64,000 nucleotides of DNA from Bernardetiaceae bacterium (GTDB taxonomy: Bacteria > Bacteroidota > Bacteroidia > Cytophagales > Thermoflexibacteraceae). The stretch spans positions 1-64,000 of the forward strand of contig JANWWZ010000009.1 in assembly GCA_025057115.1 (NCBI GenBank). Direction: 5' to 3'. A model generated the notes under the pieces. That model saw nothing but the letters and a program-made list of their open reading frames with translations. It searched no databases and was not told the DNA's origin. Made by a program: the position numbers and the translations under genes. Of this stretch, positions 55,723 to 64,000 are shown in pieces (the first letter of the stretch is position 1; each line of letters begins with the position of its first letter).

Positions 55723-58700
55723 ATGAAAATGAAAACCGAACTGCTTTTAAAGCAAAAATGCTGGCTGTTTCTTTTTCTACTTGGATGGTGCATCCATCCG
55801 GTTGCAGCGCAAAAACGAGTCACTGGCAAAGTAACAGAAGCAGAGAATGCCACCCCTTTGCCAGGGGTCACCGTTCTGGTAAAAGGTACACAAACAGGTA
55901 CCACTACCGATGCAGAAGGAAATTACTCCATCAACGTTCCAGCAGGTGCAGATGTATTGGTATTTTCTTACGTGGGTTTCAAAACCCAAGAAATAGCTAT
56001 TGGCGACCGTTCTACAATTGATGTAGTCATGGCTCCTGATGAAAGATTGCTTAGCGAAATAGTAGTAACAGGCTATTTAACCGAGCAGAAAAAGGATATT
56101 GTAGGTTCAGTTTCTACAGTAAAATCCAAAGATTTGGTAGCCATTCCTCAAGGTAATGTAGAGCAACAACTTCAAGGTCGCGTAGCAGGGCTTACTGTAT
56201 TGACTTCTGGTCAGCCTGGTGCTCAAAGTGCAGTGCGTATTCGCGGGTTTACTACTTTGGGTAACAATGCTCCCTTGTATATTGTAGATGGCATCCCTCT
56301 TACAGATGTTTCTGATTTAAATGGTCTGGATATCGAGTCTACTACGGTGCTCAAAGATGCGGGCTCGGCTTCTATTTACGGAGCGCGCGCTTCAAACGGG
56401 GTAATCGTAATGACTACTAAACGCGGTTTAACTCGTCCTGGCAAGGTACGCCTAGATTATGAAATGCAATATGGAATGCAATATCCAGGCAAACGTCCTC
56501 CTATTCTTACTCCTCAAGAACAAGCAGAATGGACCTTTAGGGCTTTGCGCAACGCGGGACAAGCTACAGTGCACCCCCAATACGGCACTGGTCCTAATCC
56601 TGTGCTACCTGATTACATTAACGTAGGAGGTGCAGGCGGCATTTTCGAAGGCGATCCGCGCATAGACCGCAATCGCTATAATATCGATTTTGACCGAGGA
56701 CCTATTTACCAAATTGTTCGTGCTAACAAAGCTGGTACTGACTGGTACGATGAACTTACCAACCCCGCTCCGATTCTCAACCAAAGCGTTGGGCTTTCTG
56801 GAGGAGGCGAAAACAACCGATTTTATCTAGGATTGGGACAGTACGAGCAGCAAGGAGTAGTGCTCAACACGTGGTTAAAGCGCTATACGGCACGCCTTAA
56901 CTCTGAATTTACTATTGCTAAAAAGTTGCGCATAGGAGAAAACCTGCAAGCCACTTATCGCGAGAACCCCAACATCGGCGCAGACCTCAATTCGCCCCAG
57001 TCCGAAAACGACCTTTTTGTAGCCTTGACTATCAATCCCCTTATCCCTGTATATGACGAGTTCGGAGGCTGGGCAGGAACGGCAGCCCCTGGTTTTAACA
57101 ACTCCCGCAACCCTGTGGCAGACCGCACGCGGGCTAAGCAAAATCGCGGCTTTAGCATGTCAGTAATGGGCAATCTATACGCTGAGTTAGAACCTATTCC
57201 CGACCTTGTGCTGCGCACTAGTGCAGGAGGTCGGTTGGGCTCTTTCCATTACCGCGCTGCTCAGTTCCGCACTTATGAACGCTCTGAAAACGTCGGTGCT
57301 AATTCAGTCAGTGAAGGAGGTGGATTTTTCTATACCTGGACATGGACTAACACTGCCACTTATCGGAAAACTTTCCTAGAAAAGCACAATGCAAAAGCCT
57401 TGATAGGCTATGAATATATCGTGGCTGACGGATTTAGACAAATTTTTGGATTTGGTTTAAATCCCTTCACTATGGACCCTGCTTTCCGCACACTTTCTAC
57501 TACAGAAACGGTAGGTCGTCAAGTAGGCAGTTTTGCTAATTCTGAGCGTCGGTTCGGTTCGTTATTTGGTCGTGTGGACTACAATTATTCTGACAAATAC
57601 TATTTCAACGCCACCATTCGGCAAGACCAATCTTCTGTTTTTGGTGCTAACAATCGCGTAGGTGTCTTTCCCGCTTTTTCAGCAGCTTGGCGCATTTCAT
57701 CAGAGAACTTTATGAAGGGCTTGTCTTGGATAGACGACCTGAAAATTCGCGGGGGCTGGGGACAAATGGGCAATTCATTAATAGACCCCAACAACCAATT
57801 TGACCTCTTCGTTGCCACCTCGTACGACATTTCAGGCAATAACACGGGAGCAGACCCTGCTTTGCGCCAAAGCCGTCTAGGAAACCGCAATGCTCGTTGG
57901 GAAACTACCACTACAGCCAACATCGGTTTTGATGGAACCTTCCTCAAAGGCAAAATGGATATCATCCTAGACCTATACCAAAAACGCACTGATGATATCC
58001 TATATGAAGTTCCGCTGCCTGCTGTGCTCGGGCAAGTAACTCCTCCTTCTGTAAATATTGCATCAGTGAGCAACCGCGGCATCGATTTGCAAATTATCAA
58101 CCGCGGCAATATTACCAAAGACTTGAGGTTCGAAACTGATCTCACATTTACCACATTCAATAACCGCATCGAATCCCTCGCCCCTGATGCAGGCATTACT
58201 TTCTTTGACGGCGGATATGCAACGCGATTAGGCTCTACTACTCGCAACCAAGTAGGTAGTTCTTTCTCTCGTTTCTTCGGCTATAAAGTAGTTGGGTTAT
58301 TCCAAAGCGAAGAAGATGTGAGAAGATCTCCTGTGCAAGAAGGTGCCGCTCCAGGTAGGCTAAAATTTGCCGACATCAACGGCGATGGACGCATTACACC
58401 CGATGACCGCACTTTCATCGGCAGCCCTATCCCAGACTTTACCATGGGATTGAACCTAAAACTGTCTTACAAAAACTTCGACTTTGAAACTTTCTTCTAT
58501 TGGGTAGCAGGAGCTGATGCATTTAATAACTATCGCTTATTTACTGATTTCTACCCGCTCTTTCCTGGTCTTGCTATCAGCCGCCGCGTGCTAGACTCGT
58601 GGACCCCCCAGAATCCTAATGCCAAAGTGCCTATCTTTGAGAACGTAGCCAACTTTAGCACTAACACTCAAGTATCTTCTTACTTCATAGAAAATGCTTC

Positions 58701-58935
58701 TTACCTGCGCAACCGCAATATGCAAATTAGCTATCATGTGCCAAAGAAAATTCTAGACCGCTTTGGTGCAGAACGTCTGCGCGTGTTCTTACAAGCTACT
58801 AATTTGTTCACCATTACTAAGTACACCGGGCTAGACCCTGCTATTTCCGGTGGCGATGCAGGTTTCGGTATAGATACAGGAGGTAACTATCCTTTTGTGC
58901 GTACTTTCATGATGGGGTTAAGTCTTGGCTTTTAA
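55723..58935 (+). CDS. SusC/RagA-family TonB-linked outer-membrane protein
   Basis: This 1070-residue receptor imports a glycan or peptide ligand. Its signal peptide is MKMKTELLLKQKCWLFLFLL. The CarboxypepD_reg-like domain (VTGKVTEAENATPLPGVTVLV) precedes the SusC-specific segment IVVTGYLTEQKKDIVGSVS. The plug contains QLQGRVAGLTVLTSGQPG, VRIRGFTTLG and LYIVDGIPL, then ASIYGARASNGVIVMTTKRG, all hallmarks of SusC. The barrel ends in FMMGLSLGF. The SusD partner starts 48 bp later. No glycosidase is adjacent, so the substrate is not predictable. A strong terminator closes the pair. Confidence 0.97.
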   Translation: MKMKTELLLKQKCWLFLFLLGWCIHPVAAQKRVTGKVTEAENATPLPGVTVLVKGTQTGTTTDAEGNYSINVPAGADVLVFSYVGFKTQEIAIGDRSTIDVVMAPDERLLSEIVVTGYLTEQKKDIVGSVSTVKSKDLVAIPQGNVEQQLQGRVAGLTVLTSGQPGAQSAVRIRGFTTLGNNAPLYIVDGIPLTDVSDLNGLDIESTTVLKDAGSASIYGARASNGVIVMTTKRGLTRPGKVRLDYEMQYGMQYPGKRPPILTPQEQAEWTFRALRNAGQATVHPQYGTGPNPVLPDYINVGGAGGIFEGDPRIDRNRYNIDFDRGPIYQIVRANKAGTDWYDELTNPAPILNQSVGLSGGGENNRFYLGLGQYEQQGVVLNTWLKRYTARLNSEFTIAKKLRIGENLQATYRENPNIGADLNSPQSENDLFVALTINPLIPVYDEFGGWAGTAAPGFNNSRNPVADRTRAKQNRGFSMSVMGNLYAELEPIPDLVLRTSAGGRLGSFHYRAAQFRTYERSENVGANSVSEGGGFFYTWTWTNTATYRKTFLEKHNAKALIGYEYIVADGFRQIFGFGLNPFTMDPAFRTLSTTETVGRQVGSFANSERRFGSLFGRVDYNYSDKYYFNATIRQDQSSVFGANNRVGVFPAFSAAWRISSENFMKGLSWIDDLKIRGGWGQMGNSLIDPNNQFDLFVATSYDISGNNTGADPALRQSRLGNRNARWETTTTANIGFDGTFLKGKMDIILDLYQKRTDDILYEVPLPAVLGQVTPPSVNIASVSNRGIDLQIINRGNITKDLRFETDLTFTTFNNRIESLAPDAGITFFDGGYATRLGSTTRNQVGSSFSRFFGYKVVGLFQSEEDVRRSPVQEGAAPGRLKFADINGDGRITPDDRTFIGSPIPDFTMGLNLKLSYKNFDFETFFYWVAGADAFNNYRLFTDFYPLFPGLAISRRVLDSWTPQNPNAKVPIFENVANFSTNTQVSSYFIENASYLRNRNMQISYHVPKKILDRFGAERLRVFLQATNLFTITKYTGLDPAISGGDAGFGIDTGGNYPFVRTFMMGLSLGF

Positions 58936-58983
58936 ACTAAACAATCTACTTCAACAGTCAGTAGCTAAACCAAACCAGTAGAT

Positions 58984-60747
58984 ATGAAAAAGTTTATCTT
59001 AAAAGTGGCAGCCCTTTCTATAGCCTTCGTCATTGCTATAGTAACTGCCTGTAACAAAAGTTATTTTGAAGTTGATCCTATCGGACAACTGGCTAATAAT
59101 CAAGTAACTACCCAAAAGGGGGCGGAGCAAATTTTAATCGGTGCTTATGCAGCCCTTAACAGTGGCAACTGGAACGGTTCATTTACCAACTGGATTTACG
59201 GAAGTGCTTGTGGTGGTGACGCTAACAAAGGCTCTAATGCTGGCGACCAGTCCCAAATGAACGAAATTATTCGCTTTGAAGGACAGCCTGTCAATTTTGA
59301 TTTCAATCTTAAATGGGTAGCTATTTACAACGGAGTAGCGCGGGCTAATCAGGCTATTATTGTTACTAATAACCTCAAGCCTGACCAAATCCCTGATGCC
59401 GATCGCCGTCGCATTATTGCTGAAGCGCGTTTCCTTCGCGGATTTTATCATTTTGAAGGAAAGAAAGTCTTCAACATGGTGCCTTACATCGATGAAAATG
59501 TTAGCTACAGCGCTGGTAATTTCCGCGTTCCTAATGACCGAGATATTTGGCCCAATATCGAAGCAGACCTAAAATTTGCCTACGATAACTTGCCTGAAGT
59601 ACAACGACAACCAGGAAGAGCTAATAAATGGGCTGCCGCTGCTTTTCTGGGCAAAGCACTGCTTTTCCAACGCAAATTCGCCGAAGCAAAACGTTATTTC
59701 GACGAATGCATAGAGCGTGGCAGAACGGCTAAAGGGGAACGCTATGGGCTTATGGAAGAATTTTCACAAAACTTCAATGCCGATTTTGACAATAACAAAG
59801 AATCCATTTTTGCCTTTCAAGCCTCTGTAAATGATGGAACTGGCGCGGCAAATGCCAATCCAGACCAGGTGCTCAATTTCCCACATAATAATGGCTGGTC
59901 AGGTCCTATGCCTGCTGGCTGTTGTGGCTTTCACCAACCTTCTTTTGACCTGGCCAATTCCTTCCGCACCACTCCACAAGGCTTGCCCTTGCTAGATGGA
60001 TCTTATAACCTGCCTCAAAATGAGCTCAAGCACGATATGGGCATCCCTTCAGACCGCCCATTTACTCCCGATGAGGGTCCACTTGACCCAAGAATCGACT
60101 GGACTATCGGACGGCGTGGAATTCCCTATCTAGACTGGGGACCGCATCCAGGCAATGCATGGATTCGCGATGTAAACAATGGAGGACCTTTCTCACCTAA
60201 GAAAAATGTCTTCTACCGCGCCCAGCAAGGACGCCTTACCGATAACTCTTCCTGGACACCAGGCTACACTGCACTTAACTACCACTTCATGCGCTACGCT
60301 GACCTGCTGTTGATGGCTGCCGAGTGCGAAGTGGAATTAGGCAACTTAGAGAGAGCTCGGCAACTTGTAAACCAAGTACGCCGCCGAGCTGCTAATCCCG
60401 CTGGATTTGTGCGCTTTCCAGACGGACGCCCTGCTGCTAATTATCGCATCAGCGAATACACTACTCCTTGGACCAACCAAGAATTTGCCCGAAACGCTGT
60501 GCGCTTTGAGCGCCGTTTAGAATTGGCAATGGAGGGACACCGCTTCTTTGACCTTGTGCGCTGGGGCATTGCTGACCAAGTACTCAACGCTTACCTGCAG
60601 TACGAAAGTACTAAACTGGCTTTCTTCCGCGGAGCAAGGTTTACAAAAGGTAAAAATGAGTACTTCCCCATTCCGCAGGTGCAAATTGACATAACAGGCA
60701 ACGGACCCGATGGACGCCCAATTTTGCGTCAAAATCCAGGATACTAG
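58984..60747 (+). CDS. SusD/RagB-family surface lipoprotein
   Basis: This 587-residue lipoprotein is the ligand-capturing lid of the SusC channel. The lipobox is IVTAC near residue 23. The SusD helices with TPR-like character are seen in GAEQILIGAYAALNSGNW, RRRIIAEARFLRGFYHFEGKKVF and NKWAAAAFLGKALLFQRKFAEA. The C-terminus has FERRLELAMEGHRFFDLVRWG and ends NPGY, both typical. It is the second gene of the susC-susD operon. Confidence 0.97.
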   Translation: MKKFILKVAALSIAFVIAIVTACNKSYFEVDPIGQLANNQVTTQKGAEQILIGAYAALNSGNWNGSFTNWIYGSACGGDANKGSNAGDQSQMNEIIRFEGQPVNFDFNLKWVAIYNGVARANQAIIVTNNLKPDQIPDADRRRIIAEARFLRGFYHFEGKKVFNMVPYIDENVSYSAGNFRVPNDRDIWPNIEADLKFAYDNLPEVQRQPGRANKWAAAAFLGKALLFQRKFAEAKRYFDECIERGRTAKGERYGLMEEFSQNFNADFDNNKESIFAFQASVNDGTGAANANPDQVLNFPHNNGWSGPMPAGCCGFHQPSFDLANSFRTTPQGLPLLDGSYNLPQNELKHDMGIPSDRPFTPDEGPLDPRIDWTIGRRGIPYLDWGPHPGNAWIRDVNNGGPFSPKKNVFYRAQQGRLTDNSSWTPGYTALNYHFMRYADLLLMAAECEVELGNLERARQLVNQVRRRAANPAGFVRFPDGRPAANYRISEYTTPWTNQEFARNAVRFERRLELAMEGHRFFDLVRWGIADQVLNAYLQYESTKLAFFRGARFTKGKNEYFPIPQVQIDITGNGPDGRPILRQNPGY

Positions 60748-60776
60748 GCAGTCTAAACGGATATCATCCACAATTT

Positions 60777-60820
60777 AAGCAGGAATGCTTGACAAAAGCG
60801 TTCCTGCTTTTTGTTTTTAC
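60777..60820 (+). terminator. Terminator of the SusC-SusD operon
   Basis: AAGCAGGAATGC (60777-60788) pairs with GCGTTCCTGCTT (60798-60809) through a 9-nt loop with one G-T wobble, followed by TTTTGTTTTT. It lies 30 bp after the SusD stop. Confidence 0.9.
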
Positions 60821-60898
60821 CGAACTGAGGTTACATGCTAATTTTTTCAACTGGATTGCTCCAATCTCTCCCTGCAAGAGCTAAGAAACTTTCAAATT

Positions 60899-62167
60899 TT
60901 ACCGCACCCCTTGGGCTGTAAAGGCTACCAACAAGCGAAACAATCCTTCAAACCCAGTCAGGGGAAGTTTATCCGCTTTATCTTCGATGTGGTGATAATA
61001 AGGATAAGAACTGTCCATCAAATAGACAAAAAACGACGGTACTCCTCTGGTACTGAATGGATAGTGGTCGGAATTTGCAGCAGGAGAACGCGGCACTAGT
61101 TTAGGCAGTGCTTGAAGACTGTCATTGAAGCGCTGCAACCGTTGAAATTCTTTTGGATGCAAGGTGCCATTGACGATAGTAGCGCCCTCTTTGCCTGTAC
61201 CTACTAGGTCTAAATTCCAAACAAACCGAATGGAAGCAAGGGGAAATAAGGGGTGTTGAACGTAGTAAGTAGACCCGAGCAAGCCTAATTCTTCCGCACT
61301 GAAAGCCATAAAACACACCGACAAAGCGGGAGGGTGCTCAGAAAAATAATGCGCCAATTCAATTAACATAGCAACACCAGCTGCGTTGTCGTTAGCTCCT
61401 GGAATATAGATTCCCTTGCCTATAGTTCCCAAATGGTCGTAATGGGCTGCAAAAACAATAAATTTTTCTGGGGCAATGGTTCCCTTAATATATCCAATCA
61501 CATTTTGCGTAATGTAGTTTTTTTTCAATTGGTTTTTGACGCAAAAGCGGATGCGTTGGGCACTGGAATCGATGACCTCTTTAGTTACCCACAAAAAGGG
61601 AGGTGATAAGGCTTGTTCACCTATTTGAGCGGTGAGCGGGTCAGTGATGCCTATCCAAAGTGCTGCTTGATTGAGTTGATGGACCAGCTCTGGACATGTT
61701 TCCAATAGTTGATAGTAATCAGGCAAGTTGAACAAAATAGCTTTCTTCTTGTAATTGATTTGCTTAAGGCGGTCAATCAAAGAATCCGTGCACCGGGCAA
61801 GGTCAGATAGAAAAATTGTTTTGAGGTATCCCTTTCCTCTTGCCGAAACTGGGCTGGGAATAAAATCTCTGCCCGGTTGTAATTTCTTGCCATCTACCAC
61901 TAACTTCATTTTGCTTGGAAAAGTATTGACATCGATGGGAAAAGGTTGAAAATAACTTTTCCCCACAGGTTTTACTCCTATGGCACGAAAGGTCTCGGCT
62001 ATCCACTGGGCTGCTTTTTTATCGCCTTTGCCAGAGTAGCCACGCCCTGCCATCGAAGGAGAGCAGAGCGTAGCAATGTTATGGCGCACGCGTTCCATGT
62101 TCTGCCCTGCAGTAGGGCTTGCGCAGACTACCAGCAGGCTAATTATCACTCTCTTAAGGTGCATCAT
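60899..62167 (-). CDS. M28-family metallopeptidase, exported
   Basis: This 422-residue protein has a signal peptide (MMHLKRVIISLLVVCASPTAGQ). The M28 zinc ligands follow in order: His in AAHYDHLGTIG, Asp in PGANDNAAGVAML, Glu pair in FSAEELGLLGS, Asp in WNLDLVGTG and His in SDHYPFSTRGVPS. The family removes N-terminal residues from peptides in the periplasm. It converges with the SusC-SusD operon and diverges from rnhB. Confidence 0.94.
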   Translation of the reverse strand: MMHLKRVIISLLVVCASPTAGQNMERVRHNIATLCSPSMAGRGYSGKGDKKAAQWIAETFRAIGVKPVGKSYFQPFPIDVNTFPSKMKLVVDGKKLQPGRDFIPSPVSARGKGYLKTIFLSDLARCTDSLIDRLKQINYKKKAILFNLPDYYQLLETCPELVHQLNQAALWIGITDPLTAQIGEQALSPPFLWVTKEVIDSSAQRIRFCVKNQLKKNYITQNVIGYIKGTIAPEKFIVFAAHYDHLGTIGKGIYIPGANDNAAGVAMLIELAHYFSEHPPALSVCFMAFSAEELGLLGSTYYVQHPLFPLASIRFVWNLDLVGTGKEGATIVNGTLHPKEFQRLQRFNDSLQALPKLVPRSPAANSDHYPFSTRGVPSFFVYLMDSSYPYYHHIEDKADKLPLTGFEGLFRLLVAFTAQGVR

Positions 62168-62235
62168 CTTTTAGAAGTCCTTTGATGACTTCAATGTCGT
62201 GAATTTATAATTTAGCAGAGGTAATTTATCGGGAA

Positions 62236-62817
62236 ATGCTTATTTCCTCTTACAGCGGTTTTTTGATAGAAGCAGGAGTAGACGAAGCGGGAAGAGGTTG
62301 CCTTGCAGGTCCAGTGGTGGCGGCGGCAGTAATTTTACCTCATAACTATACTCACCCTTTGCTTAAAGACTCCAAGCAACTCACCTACCGCCAACGCGAA
62401 AAATTGCAAATGGAAATTGAGCGCGATGCTTTCTCCATTGGCATCGGAATGGCTTCTGTTGAAGAAATTGACCAAATGAATGTATTGCAAGCCTCCTTGC
62501 TCGCCATGCGCCGAGCAGTAGAAAACTTGCTCTATCCACCCGATCTCCTGCTAGTGGATGGCAAATTTTTTTACAACGATTCCTCTATTCCTTACCATTG
62601 CATTGTTAAAGGCGATGGGTTGTATTCCTCTATCGCCGCTGCCTCAGTAATCGCTAAAACGCATCGGGATAGTTTGATGCAAGAGTATGCCCTCACCTAC
62701 CCTCACTATGGATGGGAGCACAACGCAGGGTATCCCACCAAAGAGCACTATCGCGCTATTGCCCAATATGGAATAACGCCTTTGCACCGACGCAGTTTCC
62801 GACTCTACGACAATTAA
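62236..62817 (+). CDS. rnhB: Ribonuclease HII
   Basis: The product cuts RNA in RNA-DNA hybrids and single ribonucleotides in DNA. The 193-residue length is normal. Catalytic residues are in AGVDEAGRGCLAGPVVAAAV near residue 12, LLVDGKFF near 112 and IAAASVIAKTHRD near 135. The stop overlaps the convergent DUF2911 gene by 4 bp. Confidence 0.97.
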   Translation: MLISSYSGFLIEAGVDEAGRGCLAGPVVAAAVILPHNYTHPLLKDSKQLTYRQREKLQMEIERDAFSIGIGMASVEEIDQMNVLQASLLAMRRAVENLLYPPDLLLVDGKFFYNDSSIPYHCIVKGDGLYSSIAAASVIAKTHRDSLMQEYALTYPHYGWEHNAGYPTKEHYRAIAQYGITPLHRRSFRLYDN

Positions 62818-63347
62818 TTAGCTGCCTTTTTCATGGGAACGGCAACGCGCGTGTTTTCCCATTCCAGCACCAAAAAATACTCTCCTTTGTTGGGCTTGAG
62901 CGAAATGGTGAACATTTCAACAGTATCAGCTTGATACTGAGGAGCTATTTTTACTTTGAGCACATCTTCTTCAGGGTCGTATTGGGTGCCCCATTGTCCT
63001 GTTTCTCGGTTGAAGATAACGGTCCATTCTTTAGGATCTGGGATGGTCCAAAGGGAATAACTTCCTTTTTCAAGCAAGGAGCCTGCTATGTAAGTATCCT
63101 GCTCCAAACGAATAACAGTTGCTTCGTTTGCTCCTGTCCGCCATACTTTGCCGTAGGGAACAAGCCCTCCAAAAATGACGCGTCCCTTTCTGGAAGGACG
63201 GCAATAGAACACGTGGGCTTTAAAGTCTTTTTCCGAAATGCTGGCTTCTGCTTCTGGGCTAAAAGATTTGGTCCAGGTGCGAAAGGCGAAAAAGGAAATC
63301 ACAAGCAGTACCCCTCCTCCTAACGCCATTTTGAGCCACTTTTTCAT
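62814..63347 (-). CDS. DUF2911 protein (second copy), N-terminal membrane segment
   Basis: This 177-residue protein starts at MKKWLKMALGGGVLLVISFFAF (a TTG upstream is rejected), an uncleaved-looking membrane helix, unlike the signal peptide of the copy at 48.6 kb. The core RPSRKGRVIFGGLVPYGKVWRTGANEATVIRLEQD and GSYSLWTIPDPKEWTVIFNRETGQWGTQYDPEED is the same family. The paralogue pair suggests one periplasmic and one anchored form. It overlaps rnhB by 4 bp at the 3' end. Confidence 0.88.
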   Translation of the reverse strand: MKKWLKMALGGGVLLVISFFAFRTWTKSFSPEAEASISEKDFKAHVFYCRPSRKGRVIFGGLVPYGKVWRTGANEATVIRLEQDTYIAGSLLEKGSYSLWTIPDPKEWTVIFNRETGQWGTQYDPEEDVLKVKIAPQYQADTVEMFTISLKPNKGEYFLVLEWENTRVAVPMKKAAN

Positions 63348-63384
63348 TCTTATGAGCAAATTTTAACAATCTTTTTCACCACAA

Positions 63385-64000
63385 CTAAAGGCTTTTTATC
63401 ACATCTTCGGCAATTCGTCCGTCTATAATGGTGATTTTGCGATCGGTAGTATTGGCAAGGACTTCGTTGTGGGTAACGATGACAAAAGTTTGCCCTAGCT
63501 TGTCTCGCAGTTGAAAAAATAAGCGATGAAGCTCTTCAGCGTTGCGCGTGTCTAAATTTCCGCTGGGCTCATCAGCAAAAACAATAGCAGGATTGTTGAT
63601 AAGGGCTCTGGCTACAGCCACGCGTTGCTGTTCTCCGCCAGAGAGTTCTGCAGGTTTGTGAGAAAGTCGATGAGCTATGCCCAGCATTTCTGCTAACCAC
63701 TCTGCCCGTTGATGTACTTCCTGAGTAGGTCTGCCTGCAATATAGCCGGGCATAGCAATATTTTCCAATGCTGTAAACTCGGGTAGCAAATTGTGAAACT
63801 GAAACACAAACCCGATGGAAAGATTTCTAAACTGGGCTAATTGTTTTTCATTGAGGGTTTGTAAATCAACCCCTTCAAAGCTCACCGTACCCTTATCAGG
63901 CTTATCTAAAGTGCCTAAAATGTGTAGCAACGTACTTTTACCTGCTCCTGAAGGACCGACGATAGTAGTAATAGCTCCTTTTTCAATATCTAGGTCGATG
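63385..64000 (-). CDS. ABC transporter ATP-binding protein, LolD-like, 5' end outside the window
   Basis: The frame runs to the window edge, so the N-terminus is missing. Walker A is [11 protein letters not shown] near the edge, followed by the Q-loop region [19 protein letters not shown], the signature [19 protein letters not shown], Walker [12 protein letters not shown] and the switch His in [10 protein letters not shown]. This set is that of the LolD/MacB-type export ATPases that act with FtsX-like permeases on lipoproteins or envelope substrates. The permease is not in the window. Confidence 0.93.
   Translation of the reverse strand, partial: IDLDIEKGAITTIVGPSGAGKSTLLHILGTLDKPDKGTVSFEGVDLQTLNEKQLAQFRNLSIGFVFQFHNLLPEFTALENIAMPGYIAGRPTQEVHQRAEWLAEMLGIAHRLSHKPAELSGGEQQRVAVARALINNPAIVFADEPSGNLDTRNAEELHRLFFQLRDKLGQTFVIVTHNEVLANTTDRKITIIDGRIAEDVIKSL

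Overview
The window reads as a chromosomal segment of a Bacteroidota bacterium, probably of the Cytophagales type. Supporting signs are a SusC/SusD-type outer-membrane pair, a second TonB receptor with a carboxypeptidase-like N-terminal domain, two DUF2911 proteins, a DUF2141 protein, a dihydroorotase-like protein of the degenerate Bacteroidota form, carotenoid genes, starts without Shine-Dalgarno sequences, and a tRNA promoter with a TAnnTTTG -7 element. No rRNA genes, insertion sequences or prophage genes were recognised.

Region by region: 1-1611 is the 3' part of a CRISPR array (37-bp repeat, 22 spacers visible) whose repeat ends in ATTGCGAC, the 5' handle seen with type III systems. No cas gene lies to its right, and the left end of the array is outside the window. 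From 1.8 to 12.5 kb come housekeeping genes: dihydroorotase-like protein, purine nucleoside phosphorylase, groS-groL, an EamA transporter, a cyclophilin, a UbiA prenyltransferase, purN and clpB. From 12.8 to 17.0 kb a TonB receptor is paired with a surface lipoprotein, followed by a 540-bp gene-free stretch holding a duplicated terminator-like element. From 17.5 to 26.7 kb lie a D-aminoacylase-family hydrolase, two paralogous PBP1A-type penicillin-binding proteins on either side of a beta-CASP metallo-hydrolase, and an SDR enzyme. From 26.7 to 34.5 kb are a WG-repeat protein, a thioredoxin/TPR pair, an M23 peptidase, an aminoglycoside-phosphotransferase-fold protein, a TroA-like receptor and an AlbA_2 protein. 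A LeuT-like symporter with an overlooked 35-residue partner then leads into hpt.

From 36.4 to 46.2 kb lie an overlapping pair of small exported unknowns, a FabG-like SDR, crtB-crtI, a DUF58/cation-chloride-cotransporter-like pair, an M61 peptidase and tRNA-Pro(CGG). From 46.2 to 55.4 kb come DUF2141, a four-PAS protein without an ATPase domain, DUF2911, aminopeptidase P, a small lipoprotein, a HIT protein, a NadR-like kinase and a large BNR-repeat exported protein. The right end carries the SusC-SusD operon with a strong terminator, an M28 peptidase, RNase HII, a second DUF2911 and an ABC ATPase cut by the window edge.

The most unusual signal is in the CRISPR array: 6 of 22 spacers contain perfect inverted repeats of 7-10 bp with short loops, and two more contain weaker ones. 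This is far above chance and suggests spacers captured from transcription terminators or other hairpins, possibly through RNA. Two such spacers carry nearly the same hairpin. This is the main candidate for a new biological observation here.
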